Shown here: positions 9,021 through 18,374 of the stretch, piece after piece
Layout: each line of letters opens with the position of its first letter
How positions within the stretch are numbered: the first letter of the stretch is position 1
NCBI GenBank assembly: GCA_035405645.1
Contig: DAONJL010000001.1
Span: 49,169-113,168 of the forward strand
DNA: 64,000 nucleotides
Direction: 5' to 3'
Source: DAONJL01 sp035405645 [NCBI: bacterium]
Lineage (GTDB): Bacteria > JAGOBX01 > DAONJL01
Made by a program: the position numbers and the translations under genes
The notes under the pieces: generated by a model
What the model was told of the DNA's origin: nothing
Database searches by the model: none
Seen by the model: only the letters and a program-made list of their open reading frames with translations

Positions 9021-9977
9021 TTAATACGCTTTTTTCTTTACTAATGAATCAGACATTGTATATCGATAAAATGTTCCTGCTGGATCAACTATTGTATCTA
9101 ATATAGCATTTATTTCTTTTTCGTCTTTTGCATCAACTATTGATGCTAATGCAGAAACCATCTTTAAACCCTGGTCTTTTACACCTTCTGCTGGTCCATA
9201 ACATCCGCGACATCCAAAATTTGCGTTTGGGCATTGTGCACCACAACCTGCTCTTGTCGCTGGTCCAAGGCATATTAATCCCTGGTCAAGTAAACATTCA
9301 TTCAAATCAATATAATCTTTTTCAATTATCCGATAAAATCTTTTTACCTTTTTCTCCTTTTTGGTTCGTTTACATTCATCACATACATTTTTTTCACTTG
9401 CACCAATTGTCGCACCTTTTGGTGGTAATTTTCCTTCTAATATTGCAGTTACTACTTTTATTATTTGTTCTGGTACTGGCGGACAGCCTGGCATTATATA
9501 ATCTACTTCTACTACATCTGATAATTTCAATACTACCTCATAAATTTCTGGTAATTCTAAATGATATTCACCTATCTTTACTTCTGTTTGCGGTTCCACT
9601 CCACTTTTTTCTACACTTGGGCAATTCTTATATACCCAATCAAATAATTCTTTTTTTGGATAAAAATTTATTAATGATGGTATTCCACCAAATGCAGAAC
9701 ACGAACCAAATGCGACCATTATTTTACTCTTTGCTCGTAATAATTTTGCTACTTCTTCATTTTCACTATTTCTAATTGCACCATTAAAGAAGCAAACATC
9801 TATTTCTTTATCTTTCATTTTCTTTACATCATCGTATTTAAAATCCATTGCACAGGGCCAGAATACAAATTCTATTTTATCTATTAAAGGTATTAAGGTC
9901 TCGTGTATATCAATTGTTGCAATATCACAACCACCACACGAACCTGCCCAGAATATAGCTACTTTCGCTTTTGACAT
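9021..9977 (-). CDS. mvhG: [NiFe] hydrogenase small subunit, MvhG type
   Basis: Electron-transfer subunit carrying three Fe-S clusters between the Ni-Fe site of MvhA and MvhD. Cysteine motifs include GSCGGCD (C14, C17), GSCSAFGG, PGCPPVP and a C-terminal group with GCGAQCPNANFGCRGC. There is no Tat signal, in keeping with a cytoplasmic enzyme. The frame is open from 9992, but that ATG is part of the ribosome binding site GGAGGTG. The ATG at 9977 (MSKAKVAIFWAGSC) has correct spacing and is preferred, giving 318 residues. It follows mvhD with no room for a separate promoter. Confidence 0.94.
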   Translation of the reverse strand: MSKAKVAIFWAGSCGGCDIATIDIHETLIPLIDKIEFVFWPCAMDFKYDDVKKMKDKEIDVCFFNGAIRNSENEEVAKLLRAKSKIMVAFGSCSAFGGIPSLINFYPKKELFDWVYKNCPSVEKSGVEPQTEVKIGEYHLELPEIYEVVLKLSDVVEVDYIMPGCPPVPEQIIKVVTAILEGKLPPKGATIGASEKNVCDECKRTKKEKKVKRFYRIIEKDYIDLNECLLDQGLICLGPATRAGCGAQCPNANFGCRGCYGPAEGVKDQGLKMVSALASIVDAKDEKEINAILDTIVDPAGTFYRYTMSDSLVKKKAY

Positions 9978-9992
9978 TTTATACACCTCCAT

Positions 9993-10430
9993 TTATTTTT
10001 TTACTTGATAAGCTGGTTCATAAGGTCCTAATTCTTTTATTTTTTTTACAAATTCATTTGTTACTTTTGAAAATTTTTCGCCTTCTGATGCTGAAACCCA
10101 ATCTAAATATACTCGCTCTTTTTCTATTCCAAATTCTTCTAATAATCTTGTTAATAACATATATCTTCGTAATGCATTATAATTCCCTTCTTTATAATGA
10201 CAATCGCCAGGATGACAGCCTAATATCATCACACCATCAGCACCATCTTGCAATGCTTCTATCACAAACTGTGGGTCTATCCTGCCAGAACACATTACAC
10301 GAATTATTCGTATTTCACCCGGCACTGGTAATTTATTTGCACCTGCCTGGTCTGCACCACCATACGAACACCAGTTACATAAAAATGCCACTATTTTTGG
10401 ACTAAATGTATCGCATTTATTTTGTGCCAT
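9993..10430 (-). CDS. mvhD: MvhD-type [2Fe-2S] hydrogenase/heterodisulfide reductase linker subunit
   Basis: Small iron-sulfur protein (145 residues) that passes electrons from MvhAG to HdrA. Conserved cysteines are visible in LCNWCSYGGAD (C18, C21), VMCSGR and GCHPGDCHY, the usual pattern of the MvhD/DUF2703-like family. The ATG at 10430 is preceded by AAGGAGATG at a spacing of about ten bases. An ATG within that site reads only a few codons. It sits between hdrA and mvhG in one operon, which supports the Mvh-Hdr assignment. Confidence 0.94.
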   Translation of the reverse strand: MAQNKCDTFSPKIVAFLCNWCSYGGADQAGANKLPVPGEIRIIRVMCSGRIDPQFVIEALQDGADGVMILGCHPGDCHYKEGNYNALRRYMLLTRLLEEFGIEKERVYLDWVSASEGEKFSKVTNEFVKKIKELGPYEPAYQVKK

Positions 10431-10449
10431 AATTTTTCATCTCCTTTTT

Positions 10450-12402
10450 TTAAACTATTAATCTTTCTAATTCTAACATTATTTGTTCATCTTCAAAATG
10501 TTTATTTACAATTGCATTTGCTGGGCATAATGCCGCACAGGTGCCACAGCCTTTGCATAATGCTTCCTGGATTACTGAATGCTTTTCTTCTTCATCAAAG
10601 GTAATTGCTTTGTATGGACAAACAGAAATACACATTTTACAGCCACCGCATTTTTCTGCTACTACATAACTTATCTTTGATTCGAGTTCGATTTCTTTTC
10701 CTTCTATTAATTTTGCCATTGCTTCGCCTGCTGCTGCTTTTGCTGATACTACTGCTTTTTGCACATCAACTGGACCAGCACACGCACCTGCTATATACAC
10801 ACCATCAACTGCACTTGTTGATGGTTCCATTTTTGCGTGATATTTTGCAAACCAGCCTTCTTTTGTTAATGGCAAATCTAATAATTTTGCTATCTGGTTT
10901 GAACCATCAGAATTTTGTATGCCCATTGCAACTACTGCCATTTCTGTTTCCAAACTCTTTTCTATTCCTTTTTCTTTGTATTTTATTTTTGCTCTATTTT
11001 CATCTGCTTCTATTTTTACTTCTTTATAATCATCTATTTTTATAAAATTTACTCCTTCTTTTTTTAATGATTCAAACATTTCTGCTAAACCATCACTATC
11101 AAGACACATTTCTGAATATAACTGATAAATTTTTGTATCTGGATTATGTGATAATAAAAATTTTGCATATTTCATTGTCGCACCACAACATACACCAGAG
11201 CAATAGCCAACTTTCTTTCGGCCACCACAATATATAAATGCTACACTTTTTGGGTCCGAATTTTTTCTTGTCTTTATGTGTGAATGTGTTGGTCCAGATG
11301 ATGACATCATTCTTTCAAATTCTAAATTTGTAAATACATTATTTTTACCTGTCCAATTATATTCTGGAAATTCTTTTATATCAATAAAATCAAATCCAGT
11401 TGCTACTATTATACCACCTACTTCAAGTATTTTTTCTTCTGCCTTTTGTGAGTAATCAACTGCACCAAATAAAGCATCACAAACTTCTTTACATTTAGTG
11501 CATTCTTCGCCTTTAAATCTCAAACAATTTTTTTCATCTATTATTGCAAGATTAGGATATGAACCAGGAAATGGAATATATACTGCTTTTCGGTCATTCA
11601 AATTTGCATTAAATTCATTTTTCACACTTACCGGGCACGCATTAAAACATTCCATACAACCAATGCAATTTTCATTTATATATCTTGGTTTCACTTTTAT
11701 TTTAATTATGAAATTACCATAAAATCCTTTTATTTCTTCTATATCCGTATTTGTTAAAACTTTTATATTTTTTATATCTTTCATTTCTGAAAGTTCTGGC
11801 GCTAAAAAGCATGGATTACAATCCATTGTTGGATATGATTTTTCCCATTGTGGCATTCGTCCGCCTAATGTTGGTTTTGAATCAATCAAATAAATTGTTC
11901 GATTTTTATCATTTGCTAATAATTTTGCTGCTTTTATACCTGCTATTCCACCGCCGATTATTGCTACATCTGTTTTTATTTTCATATACTTTGTTTCAAG
12001 TGCTTTATGTTTTCGTAATCGTGCTACTGCTGCTTTTATCTGGTCATACGCTCGTTTTGTTGCTTTTTCTTTATCATCCATTACCCAGGTTATGTGTTCT
12101 CGGATATTTGCTAATTGAATCAAAAATGGATTTATTCCTGCTTCTACGACTGTTTCCATAAATGTTTTTTCGTGAACTCGATGTGAACATGCAGCAAAAC
12201 AACAACGATTTAATTTTTCTTGCTTGATTATTTCTTTAATTTTATTTTTTCCAGCAGGTGAACAATAAAAATTATCTTCATAAACTCCAACTACATCAGG
12301 TAATTTTTTGATTTGTTCTTTCAACTCTTCAAAATGTAATCGGTCGGCAATATTCGGTCCACAACGACAAATAAAAATTCCACACCTTATTTCTTCTGAC
12401 AT
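10450..12402 (-). CDS. hdrA: HdrA-type flavoprotein of heterodisulfide reductase
   Basis: FAD-containing iron-sulfur protein of 650 residues. In known Mvh-Hdr complexes HdrA is the site of flavin-based electron bifurcation. Visible features: N-terminal domain with CRCG and CFAACSHRVHEKTF (to about 81), FAD-binding GGGIAG (150-155), a ferredoxin-like cluster CIGCMECFNACP (246-257), and two C-terminal 4Fe-4S motifs starting near residues 585 and 616. The ATG at 12402 follows AGGAGGT. No hdrB or hdrC is found in the window. The partner may be encoded elsewhere, or it may be another acceptor such as a methylene-tetrahydrofolate reductase; that last point is inference. Confidence 0.95.
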   Translation of the reverse strand: MSEEIRCGIFICRCGPNIADRLHFEELKEQIKKLPDVVGVYEDNFYCSPAGKNKIKEIIKQEKLNRCCFAACSHRVHEKTFMETVVEAGINPFLIQLANIREHITWVMDDKEKATKRAYDQIKAAVARLRKHKALETKYMKIKTDVAIIGGGIAGIKAAKLLANDKNRTIYLIDSKPTLGGRMPQWEKSYPTMDCNPCFLAPELSEMKDIKNIKVLTNTDIEEIKGFYGNFIIKIKVKPRYINENCIGCMECFNACPVSVKNEFNANLNDRKAVYIPFPGSYPNLAIIDEKNCLRFKGEECTKCKEVCDALFGAVDYSQKAEEKILEVGGIIVATGFDFIDIKEFPEYNWTGKNNVFTNLEFERMMSSSGPTHSHIKTRKNSDPKSVAFIYCGGRKKVGYCSGVCCGATMKYAKFLLSHNPDTKIYQLYSEMCLDSDGLAEMFESLKKEGVNFIKIDDYKEVKIEADENRAKIKYKEKGIEKSLETEMAVVAMGIQNSDGSNQIAKLLDLPLTKEGWFAKYHAKMEPSTSAVDGVYIAGACAGPVDVQKAVVSAKAAAGEAMAKLIEGKEIELESKISYVVAEKCGGCKMCISVCPYKAITFDEEEKHSVIQEALCKGCGTCAALCPANAIVNKHFEDEQIMLELERLIV

Positions 12403-12490
12403 TTTTTTACCTCCTTATTTCTTTTTTTATTAACTTAACAACTCAATAATTTTATTATAATTACTACCTCTCAATATTTTAATAAATTCG

Positions 12491-12985
12491 TTAATTCACT
12501 AATTCTCCAATCCGCAAATTCGCCATTTCATTACACCTTATATAGTCATTTACTATATAATTTACAATTTTCTCTTTTTGTTTTTCTAATTCTGCTGATA
12601 GATGTTCACCAAACTTTAATTCATCTGGAACATTTATTCCATATATAAATAACTGATCTGGTTTCTGTTCATATAACTCTAAAAATTTTATTGCTGTTGG
12701 TAAATTAAAAGAATGTATTGAACACAAATGAACATATTTATCAAATTCTGAAACATCAAATTTTCTAACATTTCCTATTTCACAATCTTTTATTACAACT
12801 GAATCAATAATAATTGCTTCTTTTAATTCACTTAATATTTCGATTATATTAAAGCCAAAAGAATTTGTTTTATAATTTTTTATTTTTAATATTTGCGAAA
12901 CAGAATCACCAATAATCCACCCAATCCCATCATTACCTAATATATCATTTCCCAGAGAAATTATTCCTTTCTGGTTTTTTTTCAT
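12491..12985 (-). CDS. [NiFe] hydrogenase maturation protease (HyaD/HycI/FrcD-like)
   Basis: Endopeptidase of 164 residues that removes the C-terminal tail of the hydrogenase large subunit after nickel insertion. The N terminus carries the family motif IISLGNDILGNDGIGW (D14 and D19), with a further aspartate at IIDSV. It is the first gene of the hydrogenase operon, 88 bp upstream of hdrA. Its target is presumably MvhA, which still carries a tail after DPCxxCxxH. The Shine-Dalgarno is weak (GAAAG). A TTGACA box is present on the minus strand at 13015-13020, but no clear -10 box follows at standard spacing. Confidence 0.85.
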   Translation of the reverse strand: MKKNQKGIISLGNDILGNDGIGWIIGDSVSQILKIKNYKTNSFGFNIIEILSELKEAIIIDSVVIKDCEIGNVRKFDVSEFDKYVHLCSIHSFNLPTAIKFLELYEQKPDQLFIYGINVPDELKFGEHLSAELEKQKEKIVNYIVNDYIRCNEMANLRIGELVN

Positions 12986-13382
12986 TTTAAAACTTTCTAT
13001 TAATTTTTTTTATTTGTCAAGAATTTTTATTTTTAATTTTCATTACTTTTTTCAACATCTACCTTTTATTTACTCTAAAAAACTTTTTTACATTTAACCT
13101 TATTGTTCAAAGAGACAAATTTCTATCCTTCTAATTCAACAATTATATAACACACACTACTCAAAAAAAATTATCTGTTCTCTTTGCGTTTTTTTAATTC
13201 TAAACTCTTTGTTTTTTATCTGCTCTTTTATCTTTGTACTGTTTTATATTTTTTAACCGCATTTAATATACTCTAAAAAATTGTCATATTTTCTACCAAC
13301 AAATCAAATAAAATTCACACATTAATTATTTCTCATTAATTTCTTAATTCACAATCATTCAATTTAAAAATGTCCAAAACAT
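12986..13382. other. Gene-less stretch between tusA and the hydrogenase operon
   Basis: About 400 bp without a credible frame. It contains a TTGACA-like -35 (13015-13020, minus strand) for the hydrogenase operon and TACTCTAAAAAA motifs near 13072 and 13270 that recur in other intergenic parts. The hairpin at the tusA 3' end overlaps its right side. Confidence 0.5.
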
Positions 13383-13393
13383 TTAAAATTGAA
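13358..13393 (-). terminator. AT-rich hairpin at the 3' end of tusA
   Basis: A near-palindrome (TTCAATTT...AAATTGAA, about 14 bp per arm with one slipped base, loop about 6) spans the tusA stop codon. It could stop transcription or protect the mRNA end, but there is no clean U tract behind it on the minus strand, so the terminator role is uncertain. Confidence 0.4.
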
Positions 13394-13604
13394 TTTGTGC
13401 GTGCCATACACCTGCTTCATTATTACAAAACACTAATGTCTTACCCATTCTTGAACACCAACTTTTAATATCATCTGGAAATGTTGAACAATCAGCATAT
13501 ACATCAAGCACATCACCTGGTGCCATCTTATTTGCTTGAATTGATACTTTTAATACTGGTTGAGGGCATGCTAATCCTTTACAATCTAATGTGTGTGTTG
13601 CCAC
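13383..13604 (-). CDS. tusA: TusA-family sulfur carrier
   Basis: Small cytoplasmic protein of 73 residues. TusA-like proteins carry persulfide sulfur on a conserved cysteine and hand it to tRNA thiolation, molybdopterin or sulfur-metabolism enzymes. The sequence shows LDCKGLACPQPVLKV with the CPxP cysteine at C13. Extra cysteines (C8, and those in CSTFPDDIKSWCS) are present. The start is GTG (13604), preceded by AAGGAGG at good spacing. It stands alone between the hydrogenase operon and a repeat island, so its sulfur partner cannot be read from context. Confidence 0.88.
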   Translation of the reverse strand: MATHTLDCKGLACPQPVLKVSIQANKMAPGDVLDVYADCSTFPDDIKSWCSRMGKTLVFCNNEAGVWHAQIQF

Positions 13605-13720
13605 TTCTTATTTCCTCCTTTTTCTATTAAAATTTAATAAATTTATATTTAAAAAATTCTCATTTTTACATTTATCACTTTTTATATATACACACAATCA
13701 AAACTCTGCACAAAAAACCT

Positions 13721-13792
13721 TAACTCAAGTTCACTTAATCTCACTTTTAACTTTTGTACACTTCTTATTTTGGCTTTTTGCCACTAATAATA
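13721..13792. repeat. Interspersed repeat, TAACTCAAGTTCACT module, copy 1
   Basis: 72 bp matching 19027-19098 with the same length and a handful of mismatches. It ends in GGCTTTTTGCCACTAATAAT and joins directly to the next module at 13797. Confidence 0.8.
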
Positions 13793-13796
13793 AATT

Positions 13797-13904
13797 ATTG
13801 GGGACAGGCGTCATCACTTCACCTCAAATTAAATCATTTTAAAACTATTTTATATTTATTTTAAAAATATAGTTTCATTATTCTAAAAAATCTTGTTTTG
13901 TTTT
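13797..13904. repeat. Interspersed repeat, ATTGGGGACAGGCGTC module, copy 2
   Basis: 108 bp matching 7320-7427 in the same orientation. Together the two copies bracket the hydrogenase operon and tusA as direct repeats. Confidence 0.88.
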
Positions 13905-13932
13905 TTGGCCACTAATAACACTAATAAACACT

Positions 13933-14035
13933 AATTATTTTACCACTTACTAAAAACTCTGCTTTCTATACTTATCACTCTATCTTAAACTGGCCTATTC
14001 CTTTATTTAATTCATCTACTACTTTCTTTACTTCT
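13933..14035. repeat. Direct repeat overlapping the chemoreceptor 3' end, copy 1
   Basis: 103 bp matching 19461-19563 with three mismatches and no gaps. Bases 13975-14035 are the last 61 bases of the chemoreceptor gene; the rest is the downstream intergenic sequence. Confidence 0.92.
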
Positions 14036-17000
14036 TTTGCTGTATCAACTAATCCTTTTGCGCCTTTTGCACTCTGACTTGATATTGTTGTTATTGCTTC
14101 CATACTATTTGTTACTTCTGCTGTTGTCTTCACCTGCTGACTTATTATTACTGATATCTCATTTACTGCTTTTGTCGTCATATCTATTAAATTGCCTATC
14201 CTGCTAAACGATTGCTCTAAATTTCCGACTGTATTTACTCCTTCTTCTACATTTACTTTGCCATTCATCATTGCCTCTACTGATGCTGCTATATCTTCCT
14301 GTATGCCTTCTACTATCTCACCGATTTCTTTTGCATTTCTTGCACTCTTTTCTGCTAATTTCCGCACTTCATCTGCTACTACTGCAAAGCCTTTACCATG
14401 CTCGCCTGCACGCGCTGCCTCTATTGCTGCATTTAATGCTAATAAATTTGTCTGTTCACTTATCTCTGTTATTGCTCTTAATATTTCTGTTATTTCTTTT
14501 GACCTGCTTGCTAATTTCTCCATACTATCTGCTGTCTTATCTACTGCTACTTTTATGTTTTCAAGACCTCTTACTGTTGTCTCTACTGCTCCTCTTCCTT
14601 CCATTGATGCTTCTTTTGTCTCACCTGCTCTATTATTTGTCTGCTGCACATTCTCTCGGATTTGTTGTAATGAGGCTGTCATTTCCTGCATTGCTGATTG
14701 TATTTCATTTATCTTTGTTGATTGTGATTCAAGACCTGCTGACATTTGATTCGCTGCTGCAAGCATTTCTTCTGATACTTCATCTACCTTTAATGATAAT
14801 GACTTTAATAAATCTACTAATTTTATTAAATTATTTGTCATTGTCTTAAAACTATTGCCAAGCACTCCTTTTTCTATTCCTGCTTCTAATTTTATTGTTA
14901 AATCACCTTCTGCTATTTTTGCTGCTATCATTGCAAAATATCTTAATCTAATCACCATATTTGCAAATGCTGCACTTAATGTTCCTTTTCCTTCTTCACT
15001 TAATACTTTATTATACAAATCATCATTTGCAATTATCTCTGCCTGGTGAGCTAATGCTCGCAAATTATCGCGCATTTTACTAAACGCTCTACTTAATACA
15101 CCAGTTGTTATCTGCACATCAAGTTCTTCATTTTTTAAATCATCATTTGCTATTAGTTCTGCCTGGCGCGCTAACATTCTTAAATTATCTCGTAAAAAAA
15201 CAAATTGTTTTCCAAAATCACCCATACTTACTGCTTTATTTAATTTTTCATTATATAAATCATCATTTGCTATTAATTTTGCCTGTTCCGCCATTGCTCT
15301 TAATATATCTCGTAATTTCTCTATACTTTTTCCAATTGTACCATCTGATACTTTTGCATTTAATTCTTCATTATATATATTATCATTTCCTAATAATTCT
15401 ATCTGGCGGGCGGCGATTCTTATTATATCTCTTGTACATTTTATTGCTGAACCAAGTACTCCATTTGAGACATTTTTATTTAATTTTTCATTATATAAAT
15501 CATCTATTGCTATTAATTCTGCTTGCTGAGCTAATGCTCGTAAATTATCGCGCAGCCTGCTAAATGCACTACCTAATGCTCCACTCGTTATTTCTTTATC
15601 AAGATCTTTATTATATAATTCATCATTTGCTATTATTTCTGCCTGGTGCGCTAACGCTCTCAACACATCTCTCATCTTACTAAATGCACTGCCTAATGCT
15701 CCACTCGTTATTTCTTTATCTAATTCTTTGTTTCCTAAATCATCATTCGCAATTATTTCTGCCTGGTGAGCTAATGCTCTCAACACATCTCGCATTTTAC
15801 TAAATGCACTGCCAAGAACTCCTGTTGATACCTGTATATCAAGTTCTTTATTATACAAATTATCATTCGCTATTATTTCTGCCTGCTTTGCTAAATTTTG
15901 TAAATTATTTATCATATTTATAAATGCATTCGATAAATCACCTGTTTTTTGTTTTTTTATTTCTTCTTTTTTTACTATCATTTCTTTTTTACTTATTCCT
16001 GTAATACCAGTTTCTTTTTGCTCGATTCCTTTAACAAACATATCTAATTTCTCTGAATATAAATTATCAGTACTTACTAAATCGGCTATTTCTAATAATT
16101 CTCTTAAATTTGTTACTAATGTTTTTCTAATTATTTCAAATTCACCTACTAATGATTTATCTAATTCTTCTGTTTTAATATTATCATTAGCAATTAATTT
16201 TATTATTTCACCAAATTGATTTAAGGTAACCATAAAATAATTAAAATATGCAGCTAAATCATAAATTTCATTTTTACATACCTTTTGATAAACTTCACAT
16301 TCTTTACAGGATTTAATTTTATTATTTAAAATTTGTGGGCAAACTATTTTTTTACCAAATAATGGTGCATCTGAGCCCGCTTCTAACCAACATAAAACTC
16401 CATCTTTTCCAAATTCTGGACATTCCTTTTGATTACAATGTTTTATTTCGCTGCAATTTACTTTTGATAAATCATAGCGAACTGATAAATCACCTGCTAC
16501 TGCTTTTCCAAATAAATCTTTAAATTTTATTAAAAGATTAACTACATTTTTCTTAATTATAATTGAATATATTATAGCACCAATTATTATTCCTGCTATA
16601 CTTATTATTACTGCAATTAAAATTAAATGATTTATTGTTACCCTTATATTTTTTAATGTATATCCTATTCTTAAAATACCCATTCTGCTCGAACTGCTGA
16701 TTACTGGACTTATTACTTCAAATATATCTTTTTTATTTAATTTTTTTTCTATTTTTGTTGCTTCTGTTTCAAGTATTCTTTTTTCATAATCTGTTTGATT
16801 TAAATATTTATCTTTTGTTTCTTCTAATGTCGTAACTACACATCTACCATCTGTCCCAACAAAAAAAATATATTCAACATCTTTATCAGATTTTTTTACT
16901 TCACTAAATAAACTATTAACTTTATCCCACTCACCTACCATTGTTAAATCCGCTATGCTTACTGCTATATTTGAGCCTAATAAATAAGCTTTGTTTTCAA

Positions 17001-17136
17001 GACTTTCTAACAATGATTTCTGTAGAAATATTAGAGTTGTTATCAATAAAATCGAAACTATAATCACAAGTATTATAAAATAACTTAATATAATACTTTT
17101 ATTTATGCTTCCTTTACTCCTAAAAAATATTTTCAT
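13975..17136 (-). CDS. Methyl-accepting chemotaxis protein with a long poly-HAMP array and two-CW domain
   Basis: Membrane chemoreceptor of 1053 residues. Order: TM1 (14-38), periplasmic sensor (about 39-168), TM2 (169-194), a cysteine-rich two-CW-like domain (about 228-287, nine cysteines), eleven HAMP-like repeats (about 310-781), and a cytoplasmic signalling hairpin with the CheA/CheW-contact tip near 890-925 ([20 protein letters not shown]). From residue 418 to 700 the repeat period is exactly 40 residues. The ATG at 17136 follows GAGGTG. A hairpin terminator lies just upstream (17163-17198), so it is probably expressed by read-through from the ligand-binding protein gene. Its last 20 codons are duplicated at 19503-19563. 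The chemoreceptor call is certain; the ligand is unknown. Confidence 0.95.
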   Translation of the reverse strand: MKIFFRSKGSINKSIILSYFIILVIIVSILLITTLIFLQKSLLESLENKAYLLGSNIAVSIADLTMVGEWDKVNSLFSEVKKSDKDVEYIFFVGTDGRCVVTTLEETKDKYLNQTDYEKRILETEATKIEKKLNKKDIFEVISPVISSSSRMGILRIGYTLKNIRVTINHLILIAVIISIAGIIIGAIIYSIIIKKNVVNLLIKFKDLFGKAVAGDLSVRYDLSKVNCSEIKHCNQKECPEFGKDGVLCWLEAGSDAPLFGKKIVCPQILNNKIKSCKECEVYQKVCKNEIYDLAAYFNYFMVTLNQFGEIIKLIANDNIKTEELDKSLVGEFEIIRKTLVTNLRELLEIADLVSTDNLYSEKLDMFVKGIEQKETGITGISKKEMIVKKEEIKKQKTGDLSNAFINMINNLQNLAKQAEIIANDNLYNKELDIQVSTGVLGSAFSKMRDVLRALAHQAEIIANDDLGNKELDKEITSGALGSAFSKMRDVLRALAHQAEIIANDELYNKDLDKEITSGALGSAFSRLRDNLRALAQQAELIAIDDLYNEKLNKNVSNGVLGSAIKCTRDIIRIAARQIELLGNDNIYNEELNAKVSDGTIGKSIEKLRDILRAMAEQAKLIANDDLYNEKLNKAVSMGDFGKQFVFLRDNLRMLARQAELIANDDLKNEELDVQITTGVLSRAFSKMRDNLRALAHQAEIIANDDLYNKVLSEEGKGTLSAAFANMVIRLRYFAMIAAKIAEGDLTIKLEAGIEKGVLGNSFKTMTNNLIKLVDLLKSLSLKVDEVSEEMLAAANQMSAGLESQSTKINEIQSAMQEMTASLQQIRENVQQTNNRAGETKEASMEGRGAVETTVRGLENIKVAVDKTADSMEKLASRSKEITEILRAITEISEQTNLLALNAAIEAARAGEHGKGFAVVADEVRKLAEKSARNAKEIGEIVEGIQEDIAASVEAMMNGKVNVEEGVNTVGNLEQSFSRIGNLIDMTTKAVNEISVIISQQVKTTAEVTNSMEAITTISSQSAKGAKGLVDTAKEVKKVVDELNKGIGQFKIE
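14794..16209 (-). repeat. Array of 40-residue (120-bp) HAMP-like repeats inside the chemoreceptor
   Basis: Units of the form [18 protein letters not shown]...[18 protein letters not shown]. The central units share long identical stretches at protein and DNA level, showing recent duplication. The first two units are diverged and separated by a 30-residue insertion rich in Lys and Glu. The last unit resembles a canonical HAMP next to the signalling helices. Confidence 0.93.
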
Positions 17137-17162
17137 TTTTATTCACCTCAATAAAATAATTT

Positions 17163-17198
17163 AAAAAAATGGGGCTTTTTAATTTTAAAAAGCCCCAT
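17163..17198 (-). terminator. Intrinsic terminator after the ligand-binding protein gene
   Basis: Perfect inverted repeat on the minus strand: ATGGGGCTTTTT, a 6-base AT loop, AAAAAGCCCCAT, then a run of T. It is the only textbook Rho-independent terminator I see in the window. Since only 26 bases separate it from the chemoreceptor start, it probably works as an attenuator that lowers receptor expression relative to the binding protein. Confidence 0.9.
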
Positions 17199-17207
17199 AA
17201 TATTTTA

Positions 17208-18374
17208 TTATTTGAATTCAGACCAATTTGTAATTTCAACCCAATTTTTACCATCAAACTTTGATAGAAATAATTGTTTTATTCCTTCATGGTCTGTTGC
17301 TGAATAATCAAATTTTAAACCAGTTCCTAATTGCCCTGGCTTAATTGATTCCACTGCTTCAATAAATTTATCTCTTGTTATATCGCTGCCTGCTCTTTTT
17401 AAACCTTCTACTAATACTTTCGCGTTTACAAATCCTTCTAAACTAACAAATGTTGGTTTTGCATCAGGATTATATTTTTTTAATAAATCAAGATATTCTT
17501 TTATAACTGGAAATTTTTTGCTGTTTTCTTCGGTATATGGTGGAACAACTAATGAAATAATACAATTAGAATAATCCTTTTCTAATGCTGCTGCTAATGC
17601 TTCTGGACCTACAAAAGAAACTGTATAAAATATTGTTTTTGTTAAACCTTTTTTCTTTGCTTCTTTTACAAATTTTGCTAATGGCTTATATGTTCCTACC
17701 ATTACTATTACTTCTGGTGATGATGGCAATATTTTATTTAATCCATCTTCTATTGCTTCTGTATTTCGTTCATAAGTTCCATATGCTATTGGTTTTAAAT
17801 TATGTGATGTTAATGCTAATTCTGTTCCTGATTTTACTGCCTCGCCAAATGCATCATATTGATAAAATATCGCTACTTTTTTATAATTTAATTCTTTTAC
17901 TACCTTATCTATAAATGCTTTTACTTCAGTATTATAACTTGCTCTTATATGAAAATTTGTCTTTTTAAATGGAGATCTTAATGCTTCTGCGCCTGTAAAA
18001 AAACCTACTATCGGAACTTTTGCATTAACCCATAATGGTTGTGCTTTTACTGATGTTGGTGTTCCTACATAACAACTTAAAGCAAAAACTTTATCAACTT
18101 CAATCAGTTTTTTTGTATTCTCAACACATTTTACTGGGTCATAACCATCATCATAGAATATTACTTTTATTTTTCGATTATTTACTCCACCTTTATCATT
18201 TATATGGTTAATATATGTCATCATTCCTATCTTAGTTTGAATTCCTAATTCTTTTGTTGGTCCTTCTAATGCTAATGATGAACCAATTAAAATTTCTTTA
18301 TCACTTACTCCTACCTCTCCGTTTATTATTCCAATCAAACTTATTAAGATTATTAAAATTAATATTATTTTCAT
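17208..18374 (-). CDS. Periplasmic branched-chain amino acid-type (Peripla_BP_6) ligand-binding protein
   Basis: 388 residues with a signal peptide (about 1-19, ending near IIN-GEVG) and the two-lobed type I binding fold. Family features include ILIGSSLALEGPTKELG near the N terminus, GVNNRKIKVIFYDDGYDP, and a C-terminal half with VSLEGFVNAKVLVEGLKRAG. Relatives (LivK-like) deliver amino acids, amides or aromatic compounds to ABC permeases. No permease or ATPase gene is next to it. Instead it is followed by a chemoreceptor, so it may present its ligand to that receptor; this is inference. The ATG at 18374 follows AGGAGGTT. Confidence 0.9.
   Translation of the reverse strand: MKIILILIILISLIGIINGEVGVSDKEILIGSSLALEGPTKELGIQTKIGMMTYINHINDKGGVNNRKIKVIFYDDGYDPVKCVENTKKLIEVDKVFALSCYVGTPTSVKAQPLWVNAKVPIVGFFTGAEALRSPFKKTNFHIRASYNTEVKAFIDKVVKELNYKKVAIFYQYDAFGEAVKSGTELALTSHNLKPIAYGTYERNTEAIEDGLNKILPSSPEVIVMVGTYKPLAKFVKEAKKKGLTKTIFYTVSFVGPEALAAALEKDYSNCIISLVVPPYTEENSKKFPVIKEYLDLLKKYNPDAKPTFVSLEGFVNAKVLVEGLKRAGSDITRDKFIEAVESIKPGQLGTGLKFDYSATDHEGIKQLFLSKFDGKNWVEITNWSEFK

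Noticed and set aside
7832-10405. Leu/His-rich plus-strand frames opposite the hydrogenase genes
   Set aside because: Low-complexity antisense frames produced by AT-rich codon use. The minus-strand proteins are unmistakable.
14192-15563. Plus-strand frames of up to 192 codons opposite the chemoreceptor
   Set aside because: Antisense to conserved receptor coding sequence, with no ribosome binding sites and low-complexity products.
14794-16209. Regular 120-bp repeats as a possible CRISPR or satellite array
   Set aside because: The repeats are in frame, encode HAMP-like units and have no unique spacers.
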